A stretch of 64,000 bases of DNA from Lophium mytilinum (Eukaryota; Ascomycota; Dothideomycetes; Mytilinidiales; Mytilinidiaceae), in assembly GCA_010093605.1 (NCBI GenBank), contig MU004197.1, positions 744,001-808,000 on the forward strand, written 5' to 3'. Made by a program: the position numbers and the translations under genes. The number at the start of each line of letters is the position of its first letter. Position 1 is the first letter of the stretch. The notes under the pieces are model-generated. The model saw only the letters and a list, made by a program, of their open reading frames with translations, did no database searches and was not told where the DNA came from. Shown here piece by piece: positions 35,730 to 48,090 of the stretch.

Positions 35730-36398
35730 TCTCACGACTGTCCTTTACCGTTGAGACGGATCGACGAAGGCCAACAGCCTCTGAAGGAAGATTTGAAGAA
35801 CACTTGGAATAGAAGAGAAAGCACTCAATTTTTCCTGACAAATGAAGGCGCAAATGCTTAGTGAAATGAGAGCGAAGACGGCGGCCTGATGCTGAGAGGC
35901 CAGGAGGCCGCAAATCTACGTGTTGCGGTCACTTTGCTGTAAAGACGGGTTTCGCTCTCTTCGGCTCGCGCAGACAGCAGAGGAGAGCAGCTCCCGCGCG
36001 TCTAGTGAAGAGGGCTCGAGATGGAAGGCCAGCTCACGTGCGCGCTCTACTGAGTCAGTATTGATGTGGTGGTTGTGAAGCTTAAGTGCAGGCCTGGCAG
36101 GCGTGAATGGATCGATCTCCGTCGGCTGGCTGCAGCTGCCGGAAGCGGACCCAGAGCTTGGCGGGGCAAGCGCCCACGCGGGGTTCTAGAAGGGTTTGCT
36201 TTTGCAAGCAACGGGTGACGAGCGTGGAGCTGCAGCTGTCGCAGTCGTCTGGTCCAGGGCCGGATGAATAAAATGAGGCCGTGAGCGCGTTGGGGTGCGG
36301 ACGTGCTCGCCAATGACAGGCTGCCCGCAACCGCAATCGTTTGTCTCTCATGCAATGCAGCCCTCTGACCTTGCCCGCATCTCCTCCAAGCTACTCTG
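35730..36398. promoter_or_regulatory. Divergent upstream region of importin and aminopeptidase P
   Basis: A 670-bp gap between opposite starts with no supported gene; a ~100-codon minus-strand frame at 36,047-36,355 has no recognisable features and is probably chance. Confidence 0.45.
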
Positions 36399-38891
36399 AT
36401 GGTACTACTGCGCTTCCTCGCGCGTCCCTCACGTAATTGCCTCCGGACCTATGTAGTCGCCAGTCCGAGCACTTCCTTCCTCTCAACCTTCACCAGACTC
36501 TTCCACTCCACCCCGCCATTCCTCCAAGACATCGCCTCAGAAATGGAGACCGTCAACACCACCGAGCGGCTCTCGCAGCTGCGGGCCTTCATGAAGGACC
36601 ACAAGCTCGACATCTACAGTATGGCACCCATCGTAGCCACGTGCAACCATCTAACCAGTGCCCAGTCGTACCCTCCGAAGACTCCCACCAGTCGGAATAC
36701 ATTGCACCGTGCGATGCCCGCAGAGGTCAGCCTTGTCCTTTCGCCGCGAATAGCCGCTCAGAAGCTCATCGAGATCAGAATACATCAGCGGTTTCTCTGG
36801 CTCTGCCGGCACCGCTGTGGTGACTTTAGAGAAGGCCTCACTCGCAACCGACGGCCGATACTTCAACCAAGCCGAGAAGCAACTGGATACCAACTGGGAG
36901 CTACTGAAGCAGGGACTGCAGGACGTGCCGACGTGGCAGGAATGGTACTACGCTGTACCTCTGATAACGAAGGGGGGAGGCTGATCTCTACAGGACTGCA
37001 GAACAGTCTGAAAGCGGCAAGACTGTGGGCGTGGATCCCAGTGTCATCACTGGATGTGAGTGCTCACGCCATCTCGGGACAAGACCTTTGGGGTGGCTAA
37101 CCTCAAATAGCCGATGCTCGCAAACTGTCGGAGAAAATCAAAAAGAAGGGCGGTGCAGAATTGAAGCCAGTGAAGGAGAATCTGATCGATCTGGTATGGG
37201 GCAAGGCCAAGCCATCCCGGCCAATGGAGCCGGTCAAGATCCAGTCCTTCGAGTACTCAGGAAAGAAGTTTGAGGATAAGTTCGAGGAGCTCAGGAAAGA
37301 GCTTGAGAAGCGGAAGAGCCTGGGCTTCGTTGTCTGTATGTGTGGCCATTTCCTCTGCGATTGAGACATGCTAACATACGATATAGCCATGCTCGACGAG
37401 ATTGCGTGGCTATACAATCTGCGAGGCAACGAGTAAGGATGCCCCTTTGTCTACGACCTTCTAAGGCTAATAATGGGCAGCATACCCTACAATCCGGTCT
37501 TCTTCTCCTACGCCGTCATTACCCCGACCGCTGCTACTCTATACGTAGACGACAGCAAATTATCACCCGAAGTCAAGTCGCATCTTGGCGACGCCGTCAC
37601 GATCAGACCCTACGACTCTGTATTTGGTGATATTGAAGCCCTGAGCACCGAATTGACCCAAAACAAAGGCGAAGAAACCACGCCGAAGAAGTTCCTCGTC
37701 TCAACGAGAGCGTCATGGGCGTTAAACCAGAGTCTCGGTGGCGCTGACAAGGTTGACGAAGTCCGAAGCCCCATCGGCGATGCTAAAGCTGTGAAGAATG
37801 AAGTCGAATTGGAGGGAATGAGAGCCTGTCATGTCCGAGACGGCGCAGCACTGATTGAATACTTCGCCTGGTTGGAAGATCAGCTAATCACCAAGGGTGC
37901 AAAACTCGATGAAGTAGACGGCGCCGACAAACTTGAAGGCCTCAGATCGTATGTACAGCGGTTGGTGCAGGCTAGTCAAGGCTAACGACTTTACAGTAAA
38001 CACGAACGCTTTGTTGGCCTTTCGTTCGACACCATCTCGTCCACGGGCCCCAACGCTGCCGTGATACATTACAAGCCAATGAAGGGAAATTGCTCGGTCA
38101 TCGACCCCAAGGAGGTCTATCTTTGCGATTCTGGTGCTCAATATCAGGATGGCACCACGGACACGACACGGACGCTTCACTTTGGTGAGCCCACTGAAAT
38201 CGAACGGACGGCATATACCCTTGTCTTGAAGGGCAACATCGCTCTGGAGCGGGTCAGATTCCCAAAGGGTACAACCGGCTTCGCATTGGACACCATGGCT
38301 CGTCAATTCCTTTGGGCAGAGGGCCTGGACTACAGGCATGGGACTGGCCATGGAGTTGGATCATTCTTGGTACCCGTTCCGCTGACGAGCTGTCAAACAT
38401 AGCTGACAAGTCTTAGAACGTGCATGAGGGTCCCATCGGCATTGGTACCCGACTCCAGTTCTCGGAAGTCCCACTCTCTATTGGCAATGTCATCTCTGAT
38501 GGTAGGTTTCTACGCGCAGCTGAAATATCATGGCATTGTTACTGACTTTGCCCAGAGCCCGGGTACTATGAGGATGGAAAGTTCGGAATCCGAATTGAGA
38601 GTAAGTATAGCATTCCAACTGCTCGGCTCGACGTGTTTAATGTTTGCAGACATGATCATGGTCAAAGAGGTTGACACCAAATTCAAGTTCGGAGACAAGC
38701 CTTACCTTGGCTTCGAGCACGTAACACTGGTGCCGCACTGCAGGAAGCTCATCGATACGTCGCTGTTGACCGCCGAAGAGAAGACGTTCCTCAATGAGTA
38801 TCACACGGAAGTTTTCGAGAAGACGAGTGGTTTTTTTAAGGGCGATAGCCTCACCTTAGACTGGCTGAAGAGAGAGACACAGCCATACTAA
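36399..38891 (+). CDS. ampp: Xaa-Pro aminopeptidase P (M24B metallopeptidase)
   Basis: About nine exons encode roughly 650 residues. The enzyme removes N-terminal residues preceding proline using two Mn ions. The creatinase-like N-terminal part includes [45 protein letters not shown] and [16 protein letters not shown]. The pita-bread domain shows the metal ligands in order: Asp in [18 protein letters not shown] (two Asp), His in [17 protein letters not shown], Glu in [18 protein letters not shown] (two Glu). The C-terminal tail [17 protein letters not shown] is typical. The first 48 residues ([18 protein letters not shown]…[10 protein letters not shown]) are Arg/Ser-rich like a mitochondrial presequence, and an internal ATG at 36,543 ([10 protein letters not shown]) would give the cytosolic form. 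Confidence 0.93.
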
Positions 38892-39329
38892 GCTCTCTTT
38901 TCACTTGTTGCTATCGTCATGCCTCAAGGGTACATGGATTTGGTTGCATTAATGGAATGGTTGGTCACATGAGGAAGGTGATCCTAAGTTATTATCGACC
39001 AGATTATCTTGGTAATGGCTAGTTGGGCCTGCGACCTGGACTACTGCACTCCCAGCCTGCGGACATATGATATTCCTGACCGCTTTAAAGCGCCTGCCTG
39101 CAAAAAGATGACTAGTAAATTATCAGTGACTAATGCTCGGCTTAACCTCTTTCGGATTTCGAAACATACAACTACCCTGATGAACTTCAAACGCGAAACT
39201 AAAGCCGCATCCGCGACGCCGCGTTCCCCATGGCAATGGCATCTCAACGCTCTGGAAGCTGAACAACCCATAAACTACACCACAATGCCGATTGCTGTAT
39301 AGGAAACTCCTCTGCCTCCAAACGCTAGG
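38892..39329. other. Intergenic, upstream of LAS21
   Basis: 438 bp between two plus-strand genes. A 97-codon frame at 39,009-39,302 has no recognisable features; nothing else was seen. Confidence 0.4.
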
Positions 39330-42300
39330 ATGGGAGTCCGCGCGAACTCACTGTTTCTCACAACAGCGAACCTGATTCTTCCTGCGTCTATTCTAATATT
39401 TGCTGCGGCCTTCTTTCCTTATAAACCCTTTTTACCAGGTCTCGCAAAATATGAAGACATTGGATATGGAGCGCCTCCAAGCGCTCCGTTCGACAAGGTC
39501 ATCTTCATGGTTGTTGATGCTCTCCGAAGGTGCCTATTGTTCAAGGTTTTTCGAACTCCTCTTGCTGACAACCAGTAGTGATTTCGTGTACTCAGAGAAG
39601 TCAGGATTCAAGTTTACTCAAAGGTATAGCTTCAACTCTACAGCTATAGATTCTCCAAGCTAATTGAATACAGTCTCATCTCTTCTGGCGCAGCCATTCC
39701 CTTCACAGCGCATGCCACCTCTCCCACCATAACCATGCCTCGCGTGAAAGCCATCACGACTGGCTCCATACCTTCCTTCCTAGACGTGATCCTCAACTTC
39801 GCCGAGTCTGATACGACGTCCACCCTCGCGCACCAAGACACCTGGCTAGCCCAATTGAAGGCAAAGGAGGGCGGGAAGCTGGTGATGTACGGCGATGACA
39901 CCTGGCTCAAGCTGTTTCCAGACACTTTCAGCCGCGCCGATGGGACGTCGAGCTTTTTCGTTTCGGTCAGTGGCGCTTGCGGCGATCCCCGTTTATGTAG
40001 AGCTGTAGAACTGAGATACCAATGGCAGGACTTTACGGAAGTTGACAACAATGTGACGCGGCATGTCCCCGGAGAGCTTCTGAATAGTGATTGGAATGCT
40101 ATGATCATGCACTACCTTGGACTTGACCATATTGGACACAAGGCCGGTCCTAACAGGTAATTCAGCAGGTCTTCTGCAACACGGCATGGAGCTAACACAG
40201 GGCAGCCCCAATATGATCCCAAAGCAAATCGAGATGGACGGAATAGTCCAGCAGATCTACGATGCCATTGAAGGCGAAACTCACCTTGAGAACGCCCTCT
40301 TCGTCCTCGCTGGGGATCACGGTATGAATGATGGAGGCAATCATGGCGGATCTGCCCCCGGAGAAACCTCGCCTGCTTTGGTCTTCATATCACCCAAATT
40401 GAAGACTATTACAAATGGAGTGGAATGCCCGATCACACCGAGGCAGGAGTTTGACTACTACACGAAGATTGAGCAATCTGATATTGCGCCGACTTTGGCT
40501 GGGTTACTTGGGTTTCCCGTGCCATTGAACAATCTAGGGGTCTTCATCCCCGACTTCTTGCAGTTCTGGGATCAAGGTAGAAGCCCTCTCCATCCTTTTA
40601 AACATGAATTTCGGGTCGCTGATAAGAAGTGTCAGGCACCGATCGTGCTCAAATTCTCCTCGGGAATGCAAGACAGATCAAAAATATAGTCCAGGCTACG
40701 TTCCCCAACGCTGATTTCGAGTATGATCAGAGCGATATCCCTGTAACTTGCGCGGGCCTATCAACCGGCGATGAGCTAGCTTGCAAGTGGAGAAAGAATC
40801 TTCACATCGTGGCAACATACGATGAGGAGTTCGTTGCCGAAATCGGCCTCAACTCCCTTCTTGAGGTATGTTTGATTCTGTATCATCCCCATCATTCGAA
40901 GTCATGAATCACTCTGCGAAGAACTACAGGCTAACTGGCCCCAGTTCTGCAGAAAGGCACAAGACGTAATGAGCAGTACCGCCAGCAACTACGACGTGTC
41001 ACGCCTGCTTGTAGGATGCGCCATTGCGTTCGTCTCTGTAGTCCTCACCCTTCTTTCCATGATAAAGTCGTTATCAAAGCCAACCTCAACTGGTGTTTTC
41101 TTCGCGCTTGCTTTGCTTCTATATGGAATTATGATGTTCGCGAGCAGTTACGTAGAAGAGGAGCAGCATTTCTGGTACTGGACTACATCCGCCTGGTTCT
41201 TCTACCTCTTTATCTATGGGTAAGCACCAGTTATTCTCGACCGGAAGCATTAAGCTAAATATCTACCAGATCCCGAAAAAAGGAGCAAGAGTCTTTCGCC
41301 CTCCACCCAGCGCTCATGCTACTCATATGCGTCCGACTTATGCGCCGCTGGAACCAGACAGGCCAAAAGTACGCCGGCGCGCCCGATATCGTTCACAGCG
41401 ACTTCCTCAATAACCCATTGATGCTATGGAGTCTCATCGGCGCAACATACCTCGCAACTACGCTTCGCTTATCTCGACAGGTAGCCAGGTCTGTCTCGGA
41501 ATCTGAGGATGACTCGGAAGACGGCATCTCCGAAGCCCATAAGTTAATTGGTGCTCTCGTGATGATGCCACTAGGCTTCACAGCTTTTCTCTTCAAGCTG
41601 GGTTTCACAGCGAAAGATGCGCCTGAGCTGGTTGAGGGAATGACTAGCGCGTTGCTGGATTGGGTGGACAGCTTGTCCCTCGTTGCGATCTCAAGAGCCA
41701 TATTCTGGGGAATCGGAGGAAGCCTTCTCTGGCTTACCATCAATGAATGGAGGAAATCGAGGGCAAGGAAGGGTGCACGCGGAAGTGGCAGTAAGTTGTT
41801 CTAGATCATCATATACGCGCCCGGATGCTCAAAGCTTACATTACACAGCTCTCGCCGCCGCCCTCTTCGATTTCCTCAGCCTCTTCCTTATCACTCAAAC
41901 CCGAGCACAAAACATCCCCCTCCACCTTATCTTCCGCGGGATGCTTTTCTTCCTCGGTAAGCCAACCCCCCTTCCAGAGCAGCAGTGTTGGTAGACCACA
42001 TCTAGATTACTAACATCCCTTCTATTCAGCCCACCTCGACCTCACAACAACCCAAATAACGCTATCCTCCCTCCTCCTCTCCCACGCCTCCTTCTTCGCC
42101 CTCGGCAACAGCAACGCCATCTCCTCCATCGACCTCTCAAACGCCTACAACGGCGTCTCGGGCTACAACGTCATCGCCGTCGGCGTCCTCCTCTTCGCGT
42201 CGAACTGGGCGGGGCCGATCTATTGGGCCAGCTACGGCACCCTCCTGCTCTCAGCGCACGATAGCGACATCGCTGAAGCCAGCCAATCGTCTCAGAAACA

Positions 42301-42631
42301 GAACAAGAACGTTAAGTCCTGGGTCGCTGCTGAGCGCAAGCAATTGCACAGTCTAGCTGTTGCCACCTCGTTACCTGATTTGAACGAGGAGGGAAGTGGG
42401 AAGGGGGAGGGGGAGGAGAGGCTGTTCTTTAACCATCTAGCTCTTTTGACGCTGTTTACGGCTACGGGGTTGTTGGCGGTGCAGGTTGCGTGCACGGTGC
42501 TTCGCACGCATTTGTTTATTTGGACGGTGTTTAGTCCGAAGTATCTGTATGCTATGGCGTGGGGGTTAGCGTTTCATTTAGGGATTAATGTGGGTTGGGG
42601 GAGTTTGGTTTGGTGGGTGGGACGGTGGTGA
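39330..42631 (+). CDS. LAS21: GPI ethanolamine phosphate transferase 2 (LAS21/GPI7)
   Basis: A multi-exon gene (about nine introns) encoding roughly 880-900 residues of an ER enzyme that adds ethanolamine phosphate to the second mannose of the GPI anchor. The lumenal alkaline-phosphatase-like domain shows FMVVDALRSDFVY (metal site Asp), a TAHATSPTITMPRVKAITTG stretch (Thr nucleophile region), MYGDDTWLKLFPDTF, MIMHYLGLDHIGHKAGP and LAGDHGMNDGGNHGG. The second half is a multi-span membrane region, from LLVGCAIAFVSVVLTLLSM to the last helix near 42,560-42,620. The DALRS/D junction requires the acceptor 'accagtag' at about 39,581. All metal-binding motifs are present. Confidence 0.94.
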
Positions 42632-42984
42632 GGAGGGTTGGGATGGGTGGGGGAGATGGAGGGAGGGGCTGCGTCTTCCATGTGCGTGTGTTGCGGTAAG
42701 AGGAAGGCCAGAGAGTATTTTTCGGTAGAGTTGGAATTCAAAGATGCGGCAGAGATATTATAAAACATGTGTATTCCTTTAGTGGTAAGAAAAGCTACAG
42801 ATTTCTGGAGTGTGTGCAGCTCCTAGGGACAGAATTGAGCTGCATCTATTCTATTTTGATCGAACCTTTGTGTTTACACGCCAACATCTTAGGGACTTTG
42901 CTTTATGGATTTAGTTGACGAGCATCCAATACATCTGCTAAGTAATCGTAGGTTTGTGGAAATGGACAGGGTTAACATCCCAGA
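42632..42984. other. Intergenic, nothing recognised
   Basis: About 350 bp after the LAS21 stop codon with no gene. It begins with G-rich 3' sequence and ends next to repeat fragments. Confidence 0.4.
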
Positions 42985-43029
42985 GATGTGTCACGTGACA
43001 CAAACAACTTCCGGTTTTGCTAGGGTGTT

Positions 43030-43086
43030 AGGTTAGAAGTTTGGGCACCGGATATCTTACCAGTTAGGCTTCAGTTTTGCTCCCTT
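43030..43086 (+). repeat. Left-end fragment of the short TIR element
   Basis: 'aagtttgggcac', 'cggatatc' and 'ttaggcttcagttttgctccctt' match the left end of the element at 55,532. Homology stops at 'cccttg' and coding-fragment homology starts immediately after. Confidence 0.65.
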
Positions 43087-43212
43087 GGTGGAAGAGAGGA
43101 TACGGCGATGGGAGGGGGTTTGGGGGAATTTGGGGGAATTCGGGGTAGGGGTGACGGAAGAGCAAACTTTTGGTATATTGTCTGCATTACCTGAGGAGTA
43201 CTACACGCACAG
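43086..43212 (+). pseudogene. Fragment of a gene duplicated from the 55.8-56.1 kb gene
   Basis: The plus strand reads EERIRRWEGVWGNLGE and then runs on to HRYE and a stop near 43,221. The first 16 residues equal the C-terminus of the minus-strand frame at 55,768-56,154, with the DNA also similar. No upstream part of that gene is present: the fragment abuts a repeat end. It is therefore a truncated duplicate. Confidence 0.6.
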
Positions 43213-43221
43213 ATACGAATG

Positions 43222-43906
43222 ACTAGAAAAGTGACAGCTAAATGTTTCATGAGATTGATAGTAGGAGGAATGTTCCCTTGCGTACAGCACTTGATGGTGC
43301 ATTTCTCTACGCAGGCTCCCAGCCACCCACGTAGCCGGCCAGTACTGTTTTGCGCAAACATGCACCTCGGACTGGGGATTTTCGAGAAATCTAAAATGTA
43401 TGTAGATTTAGATGTCGCTCTCAGGGTAGATATTCAGAAATCATGGTGTTGGGTTTGGGATGACGTTCGGTCCCTGACTAGGAGCAGGATTCCTCAGGTT
43501 GACCCCTGCGGGCCACGCTGTCTACCAGCCTCCTCGCGGTTAGACCACGCCAGCCTTCAGCAGCGGTGAGCTCCCCAACCACCACAATATTTACTTAAGC
43601 TGCAGTCTGCTCGCCGAGTCTTCTCTCCTCCACCTGCACTCACACACTCACTACTAATTGTTGTTGTCTGCCTGGCTTTTGCTGCTTTTGTTGCTTGTTC
43701 TGCCCTGCCCCTCGCCTATCGATACGACGAGGCCCTCCCTGAGCAGACCCATATTACACCTCTGTATCGTGTTTCACACCCATTGCGACGACTGCCCGAC
43801 GGAAATTGGAGGAGAGAGCACTCTACTCTCGACCAGACGACACAATCCGGCCCCGATTGGCACGCTCCCCGTTCAACGTTTAGACGGAATCACCATTTCA
43901 AGCATC
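43222..43906. promoter_or_regulatory. Upstream region of the coiled-coil protein
   Basis: About 680 bp. From 43,620 the sequence becomes pyrimidine-rich (ttctctcctccacctgcactcacacactcac type), usual for fungal core promoters and leaders. The frame is open upstream of 43,907 but has no ATG. Confidence 0.45.
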
Positions 43907-45577
43907 ATGTCCGCTCAAACACTACCCCACCGGACCTCGCGACACCCTCTCCCTCCGCAGCCCTCCCATGCAACTCTCTGCTCTCTTCGCGGCGGCGACA
44001 GCAACAGAGCACACCCACTCCGGCAGAACCCTCCCTCCATCGCTGCTTCTTTCGACGACGCGTTTGACGATATCCCGCTCGCACCACCTCCATCCGCCCT
44101 TACCTCCCGGCCCACGCACTACGACCACGACCAACCCTCACCTCTTGACATCTATCCTCCTATAGACCGCCGGCACCAGCGCTCCCTAACCGACACCTTC
44201 TTCGACAACTGTAAACCAATAGTGACAAGGGCTACAACATCGTTTCAACAAACATCCAAGCCATCCCTCCACTCCCCGACCAAGTCCCTCGCCAGCTTTA
44301 TACCCTCGAGAGCCACCCTAGAGTCTGCCGGACAAGCTAAGCCGCGCGTCGCAAAAGTTTTCAGCGACTGGTTCGGCGGCTCCTCCGCTCCTGTTGCACT
44401 GGGAGTGGCCTCGCGTCCCGAAGAGCCAGAATACTCCGAAGGCGAAGAAGAGCAGGACAACGAAGACAGTGAAGACGAGCGCGAACGAGAGGAGGAGGAG
44501 CTAGATCAAGAAGACGCCATGGCGAACAACATATTTACTCGCGCTCCAATATTCAGCCGGACCACAACCTCCAAAAGCTCCGTCTCTACACCACATTCAA
44601 CCCCCACCCCGGTCTCAACCCCGAGCAAGTTCTCCTGGCTACTAAACTCTTCGAAAGCACCCACGACACCCTCGAAGGCTGCCCCGAAGAACTTCCACAA
44701 TCCCTCCGATGAACTCCTCTCCCTCGACATCACCCACGCCCTCTTCCCGCACGGTCCTGTCGACCCTCTTGCGCCATCTTCGTTTCACGATCTCCTTAGC
44801 GCCGCCGAGAACCTCTGCACCCGATACCAGTCTTCCTACCGCGCCCTGAGCTCTGCACTCTCCGACACCCGCGCCGAGCAGTCTGCCCAAGACGACGAGC
44901 TAGACGAAGCCGAGACCCGAGCCCGGCACCTCAAGATGCAGTTGGACGACATGGCTGCCAGAGCGGTGGAGCAGGACCAAAAGATGCAGATGCTGTACGA
45001 AGAGCTCCGAATGGAGAAAGAACGCCGCAAAGAGGAGGAAGAAGCCCGGATGCGCAGCTTGGCCCTTGTGCGTGGCCCGGACTGTGGTCACAATCCACAC
45101 TGTGCAGCTTATACCGGTACACAAGAAGACAGAGATGCGACTCCTCGCAAGCACAAGCGCGTGAGCGGGAGTGGCAGCTGTGTCAGCGACTCTGGTTTCG
45201 AGTCCGAGTGCGACAGTGTCTTCTCACGCCGAAACGGAGCCATGTCACCCACAGATACTCTACCATCTTCCGCGGCCAGCGAAGCCGATTTTGATGAGCG
45301 GGAGAGGAAGCCGATGGGACCACCACAGCTGATCCAGCGACGCTCGACGTACGACAGGGTGTTGAGCGAGCTGCCACTGCATCAACGGGCTCTAGCCACG
45401 CCGAAGACGGTGGAGATCAAGTCTTGGGGATGCGCGAACTGTGAGGGCGGCACTCAGAGCAGCGTGTGGGGCAGGCTTGCGAGGGAACGGGAGCAGAACT
45501 CGATCTTGAAGCGACGCGTGCATGAGCTTGAGGCTGGGGTGGACGAGAGCTTGGACCTTATCTTTCAGCACTGGTAG
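43907..45577 (+). CDS. Coiled-coil, low-complexity protein of unknown function
   Basis: A single exon of 556 residues from MSAQTLPHRTSRH. The N-terminal third is Ser/Pro/Thr-rich and disordered. Around residues 170-200 lies a highly acidic run (EEEQDNEDSEDER). A conserved-looking block follows (NPSDELLSLDITHALFP, then DLLSAAENLCTRYQSSYRAL) and leads into a 90-residue heptad region (DELDEAETRARHLKMQLDDM, then EELRMEKERRKEEEEARM). The C-terminus has a possible CANC Cys pair (WGCANCEGG) and a second coiled coil ending FQHW. A frame starting upstream has no ATG before 43,907. I do not recognise a named family; a scaffold or cytoskeletal role is only a guess. Confidence 0.8.
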   Translation: MSAQTLPHRTSRHPLPPQPSHATLCSLRGGDSNRAHPLRQNPPSIAASFDDAFDDIPLAPPPSALTSRPTHYDHDQPSPLDIYPPIDRRHQRSLTDTFFDNCKPIVTRATTSFQQTSKPSLHSPTKSLASFIPSRATLESAGQAKPRVAKVFSDWFGGSSAPVALGVASRPEEPEYSEGEEEQDNEDSEDEREREEEELDQEDAMANNIFTRAPIFSRTTTSKSSVSTPHSTPTPVSTPSKFSWLLNSSKAPTTPSKAAPKNFHNPSDELLSLDITHALFPHGPVDPLAPSSFHDLLSAAENLCTRYQSSYRALSSALSDTRAEQSAQDDELDEAETRARHLKMQLDDMAARAVEQDQKMQMLYEELRMEKERRKEEEEARMRSLALVRGPDCGHNPHCAAYTGTQEDRDATPRKHKRVSGSGSCVSDSGFESECDSVFSRRNGAMSPTDTLPSSAASEADFDERERKPMGPPQLIQRRSTYDRVLSELPLHQRALATPKTVEIKSWGCANCEGGTQSSVWGRLAREREQNSILKRRVHELEAGVDESLDLIFQHW

Positions 45578-46116
45578 CGGTTGGCGGAGTTTGATGATTT
45601 GACTTTGTTTTAGCTTAGCTGCATTCTGCTATGGCGTTATATATCTAGGGCATTGGGGGCGGTTTAGCACCTTCAGGCGTTGATCGCTCTTGTACAAAGA
45701 TTGCACATCAGATTACCCGGACATTATTATCTCCTGATCGAGACTTGCAGATGTGAATGGCTCATTAATAAATTAGCCAGCTATGCCTTGAACCTCGGCG
45801 ATCTTAAGCTTTTATCCCCCTCAATTGCCGATCGAGAGTGTGTATACCCTTAGATCTTGCTGATTTGGCCTTGTATGTACAGCCTAGACTGTCGCCGGTT
45901 CTAGGCTTGTGCTGTCTCCCGTTTATTAAAATGCCTATTCGCGCGATTTGGCCCCCAACTAGCGAGGATCGGAAAAGACTAGCGGTATTGGCATATCGCT
46001 GTTTGGGATGGCACAACTCCAGGGAAATCCTTGCCAGTATTGATCTCCTCGTCCATCAAAAGTGATGGCTCAACTCTATTCTCCTTCTTCAACATAAGCT
46101 GGCATAAAGGTGCAAG
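45578..46116. other. Intergenic, nothing supported
   Basis: 539 bp between two plus-strand genes. Short frames on both strands near 45,800-46,060 have no recognisable features. Confidence 0.45.
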
Positions 46117-48090
46117 ATGCTACTGGATCTGCCATTGGACCTTTTACTGGTGGTTCTCTCGAAGGTGAGCTTTCATATTCGCTCTTGAGCTATGACATGT
46201 CGTTGAATGGGATAGGTGACGAACCTAAGAGACCTGAAGAACCTATGCGAAGTTTCGAAAAGCCTCTATCCCCATGCTATTGAGCTCTTGTACAGGTCCG
46301 TCACTGTTAAGGCGGCGGATGAAAGGCACCTGCATGAAATCGATGTTTCTTCACTCTTGTTGGACCGCGACAAGCCGGAAGATGAAAACCTCCTTCGTTT
46401 TACAAAAGCCATTCATTTCACATCAACATTTCAGGATAAAAGATTTGAGCGGTGTGTCCACTTTGGTGGTCGTGAGGATTTTGAAGATATTCCCGCGCAT
46501 GGGGATATCCAGTTTGATCGCCTTGCTGAGACAGTCTTGTCTGTGCTGGAAAGATGCGTCGATGGAAACCTGCAGAGTTTCACGTAAGCTCCACTCTTCA
46601 TTTACGTTTTCTTAGCAACTAACAACTACCAAAAGCTGGGGCTTGGGCTGCTGCATCCCAAAAGGCATTTTGGGCTCTGATAGATACCTTGCACGGCATC
46701 AAAGTAGTATCGAATCTATACGCTTAATCATAGATGGCTCATGCTATGCCCTTTTTCTCGGCGAAGGTCCCGTGGGCCTTTCCGCTCTCAACAAACTGAA
46801 AAGTATTCACTTCACGGGACTACGGAACAAATACAATTTCAAAGCCGTCGGTGCGGCTATCCGGTTGAACTCGATGCACTTGAGAAAGCTCGAGTTGGAT
46901 CTCATCGCTACGGGCCTTATGTACGATAACAGCGACTACGGAGACAATTTTTTCGCAGACCATGTCCTCCGTGTGTCTCCGCATGAGAGGACGCGAATCT
47001 GTCAAACACTCGAAACACTTTCTTTGTCTGCGGTCGATTTCCAATTCGCTCAGGGGGCTATTGCGTGTGCTTTTGATCTTGGTTCTCTTACCTCGTTGAA
47101 GCTACGTTGGTGTCCGGGTTGGCAAGATTTCCTGCTCCACGCTGGTTTGGAGGGCCAACCGATTCGACTCAAATCGCTGGAAATCCAGTCGGACTCCGAA
47201 GCGGAGATGGCTTACACACACACGATGTATCTCTTCCTGGGAAGATTCGAGGGCCTGGAAGAACTCATCATCTCTACTGCTTCGCGCGGCGGGACATTGG
47301 CGATTTGGAACTCTCTACTCCACCACAAGTCCACACTTAAACGATTTTTCCATCGGCAAAGGGGCTGGGATAATGACGAAGAATGTGACTTCCCAGATCT
47401 TTCACTGAGTCCAAGTGAGATCGCCATGTTGACTGAACATCCATCGAAGAACCCCTTTTGCGATTTCGACTTGGAGTGTGTTGCCCTCGGGTGCGGGCCT
47501 GACATTACGGTATAGCCCACCTTATAGCCCTTTTCTTGAATCCAGGGATGGCTAATCCTCGTTACCGCAACTCATAGAAACTGCTGCTTTCCCCGCTCAC
47601 AACGAAGCGCTCTTTACAGGTCATACACATACGGCAGCCCGCCAAGGACCACCGCTCAGTAGGTCCCTGGCCCGGCTCTCGAAGCCTAGGACTACAACAA
47701 TCCACCGCCTCAGACCAAGATCTCTTTGAAGCAAGGCACGGCATATGCATGCACCAAGACGCCGCCTCCACCATCTCAGTCGATAGCGATCTCGGGCTCC
47801 CAAGGCGCGCAGACGCCCTCAGCGACTTCGCGCAGTGGGCATTCGGTCCCGTTGGCTTCCCAAGCCTCCGTATAATTGCTTTCGGGGACTTCTCTTACGG
47901 AACGCGGTTCTCGGATACTAATGTGCTTCTTTGCCGGAAGACCGAACGTGATCCGTCGGTTGAGGCAGATGGGGCTAGAGTGCTTTTCTGTCGACTGCGG
48001 CTGGATGATTGGGAGCTGGTGGAGCTGCTGGAGAGGTATGCTGGGGTTCTGGAAGCTTGTCCGGAGGAGAAGATTCCTAAGTACTCCTGA
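46117..48090 (+). CDS. F-box protein
   Basis: Four exons (46,117-46,164; 46,216-46,583; 46,636-47,509; 47,578-48,090) join in frame to 600 residues. The N-terminus MLLDLPLDLLLVVLSKVTN-LRDLKNLCEVSKSLYPHAIELLYRS is an F-box start: a 'LP.dll..il..l.....L..l..vck.ly' pattern split by the first intron. The rest contains irregular leucine-rich segments (for example LNKLKSIHFTGL, LRKLELDLI, LGSLTSLKLRWCPG, LKSLEIQ, FEGLEELIIS), as in many Pezizomycotina F-box proteins. An in-frame TAG at 47,513 is avoided if the intron at 47,510-47,577 is spliced; the downstream exon is in the right phase. It would bind Skp1 and recruit a substrate to an SCF ubiquitin ligase; the substrate is unknown. Confidence 0.78.

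Noticed and set aside
36047-36355. Arg/Ser-rich minus-strand frame of about 100 codons
   Set aside because: Lies in a divergent promoter, has no domain, and two overlapping frames are equally open.
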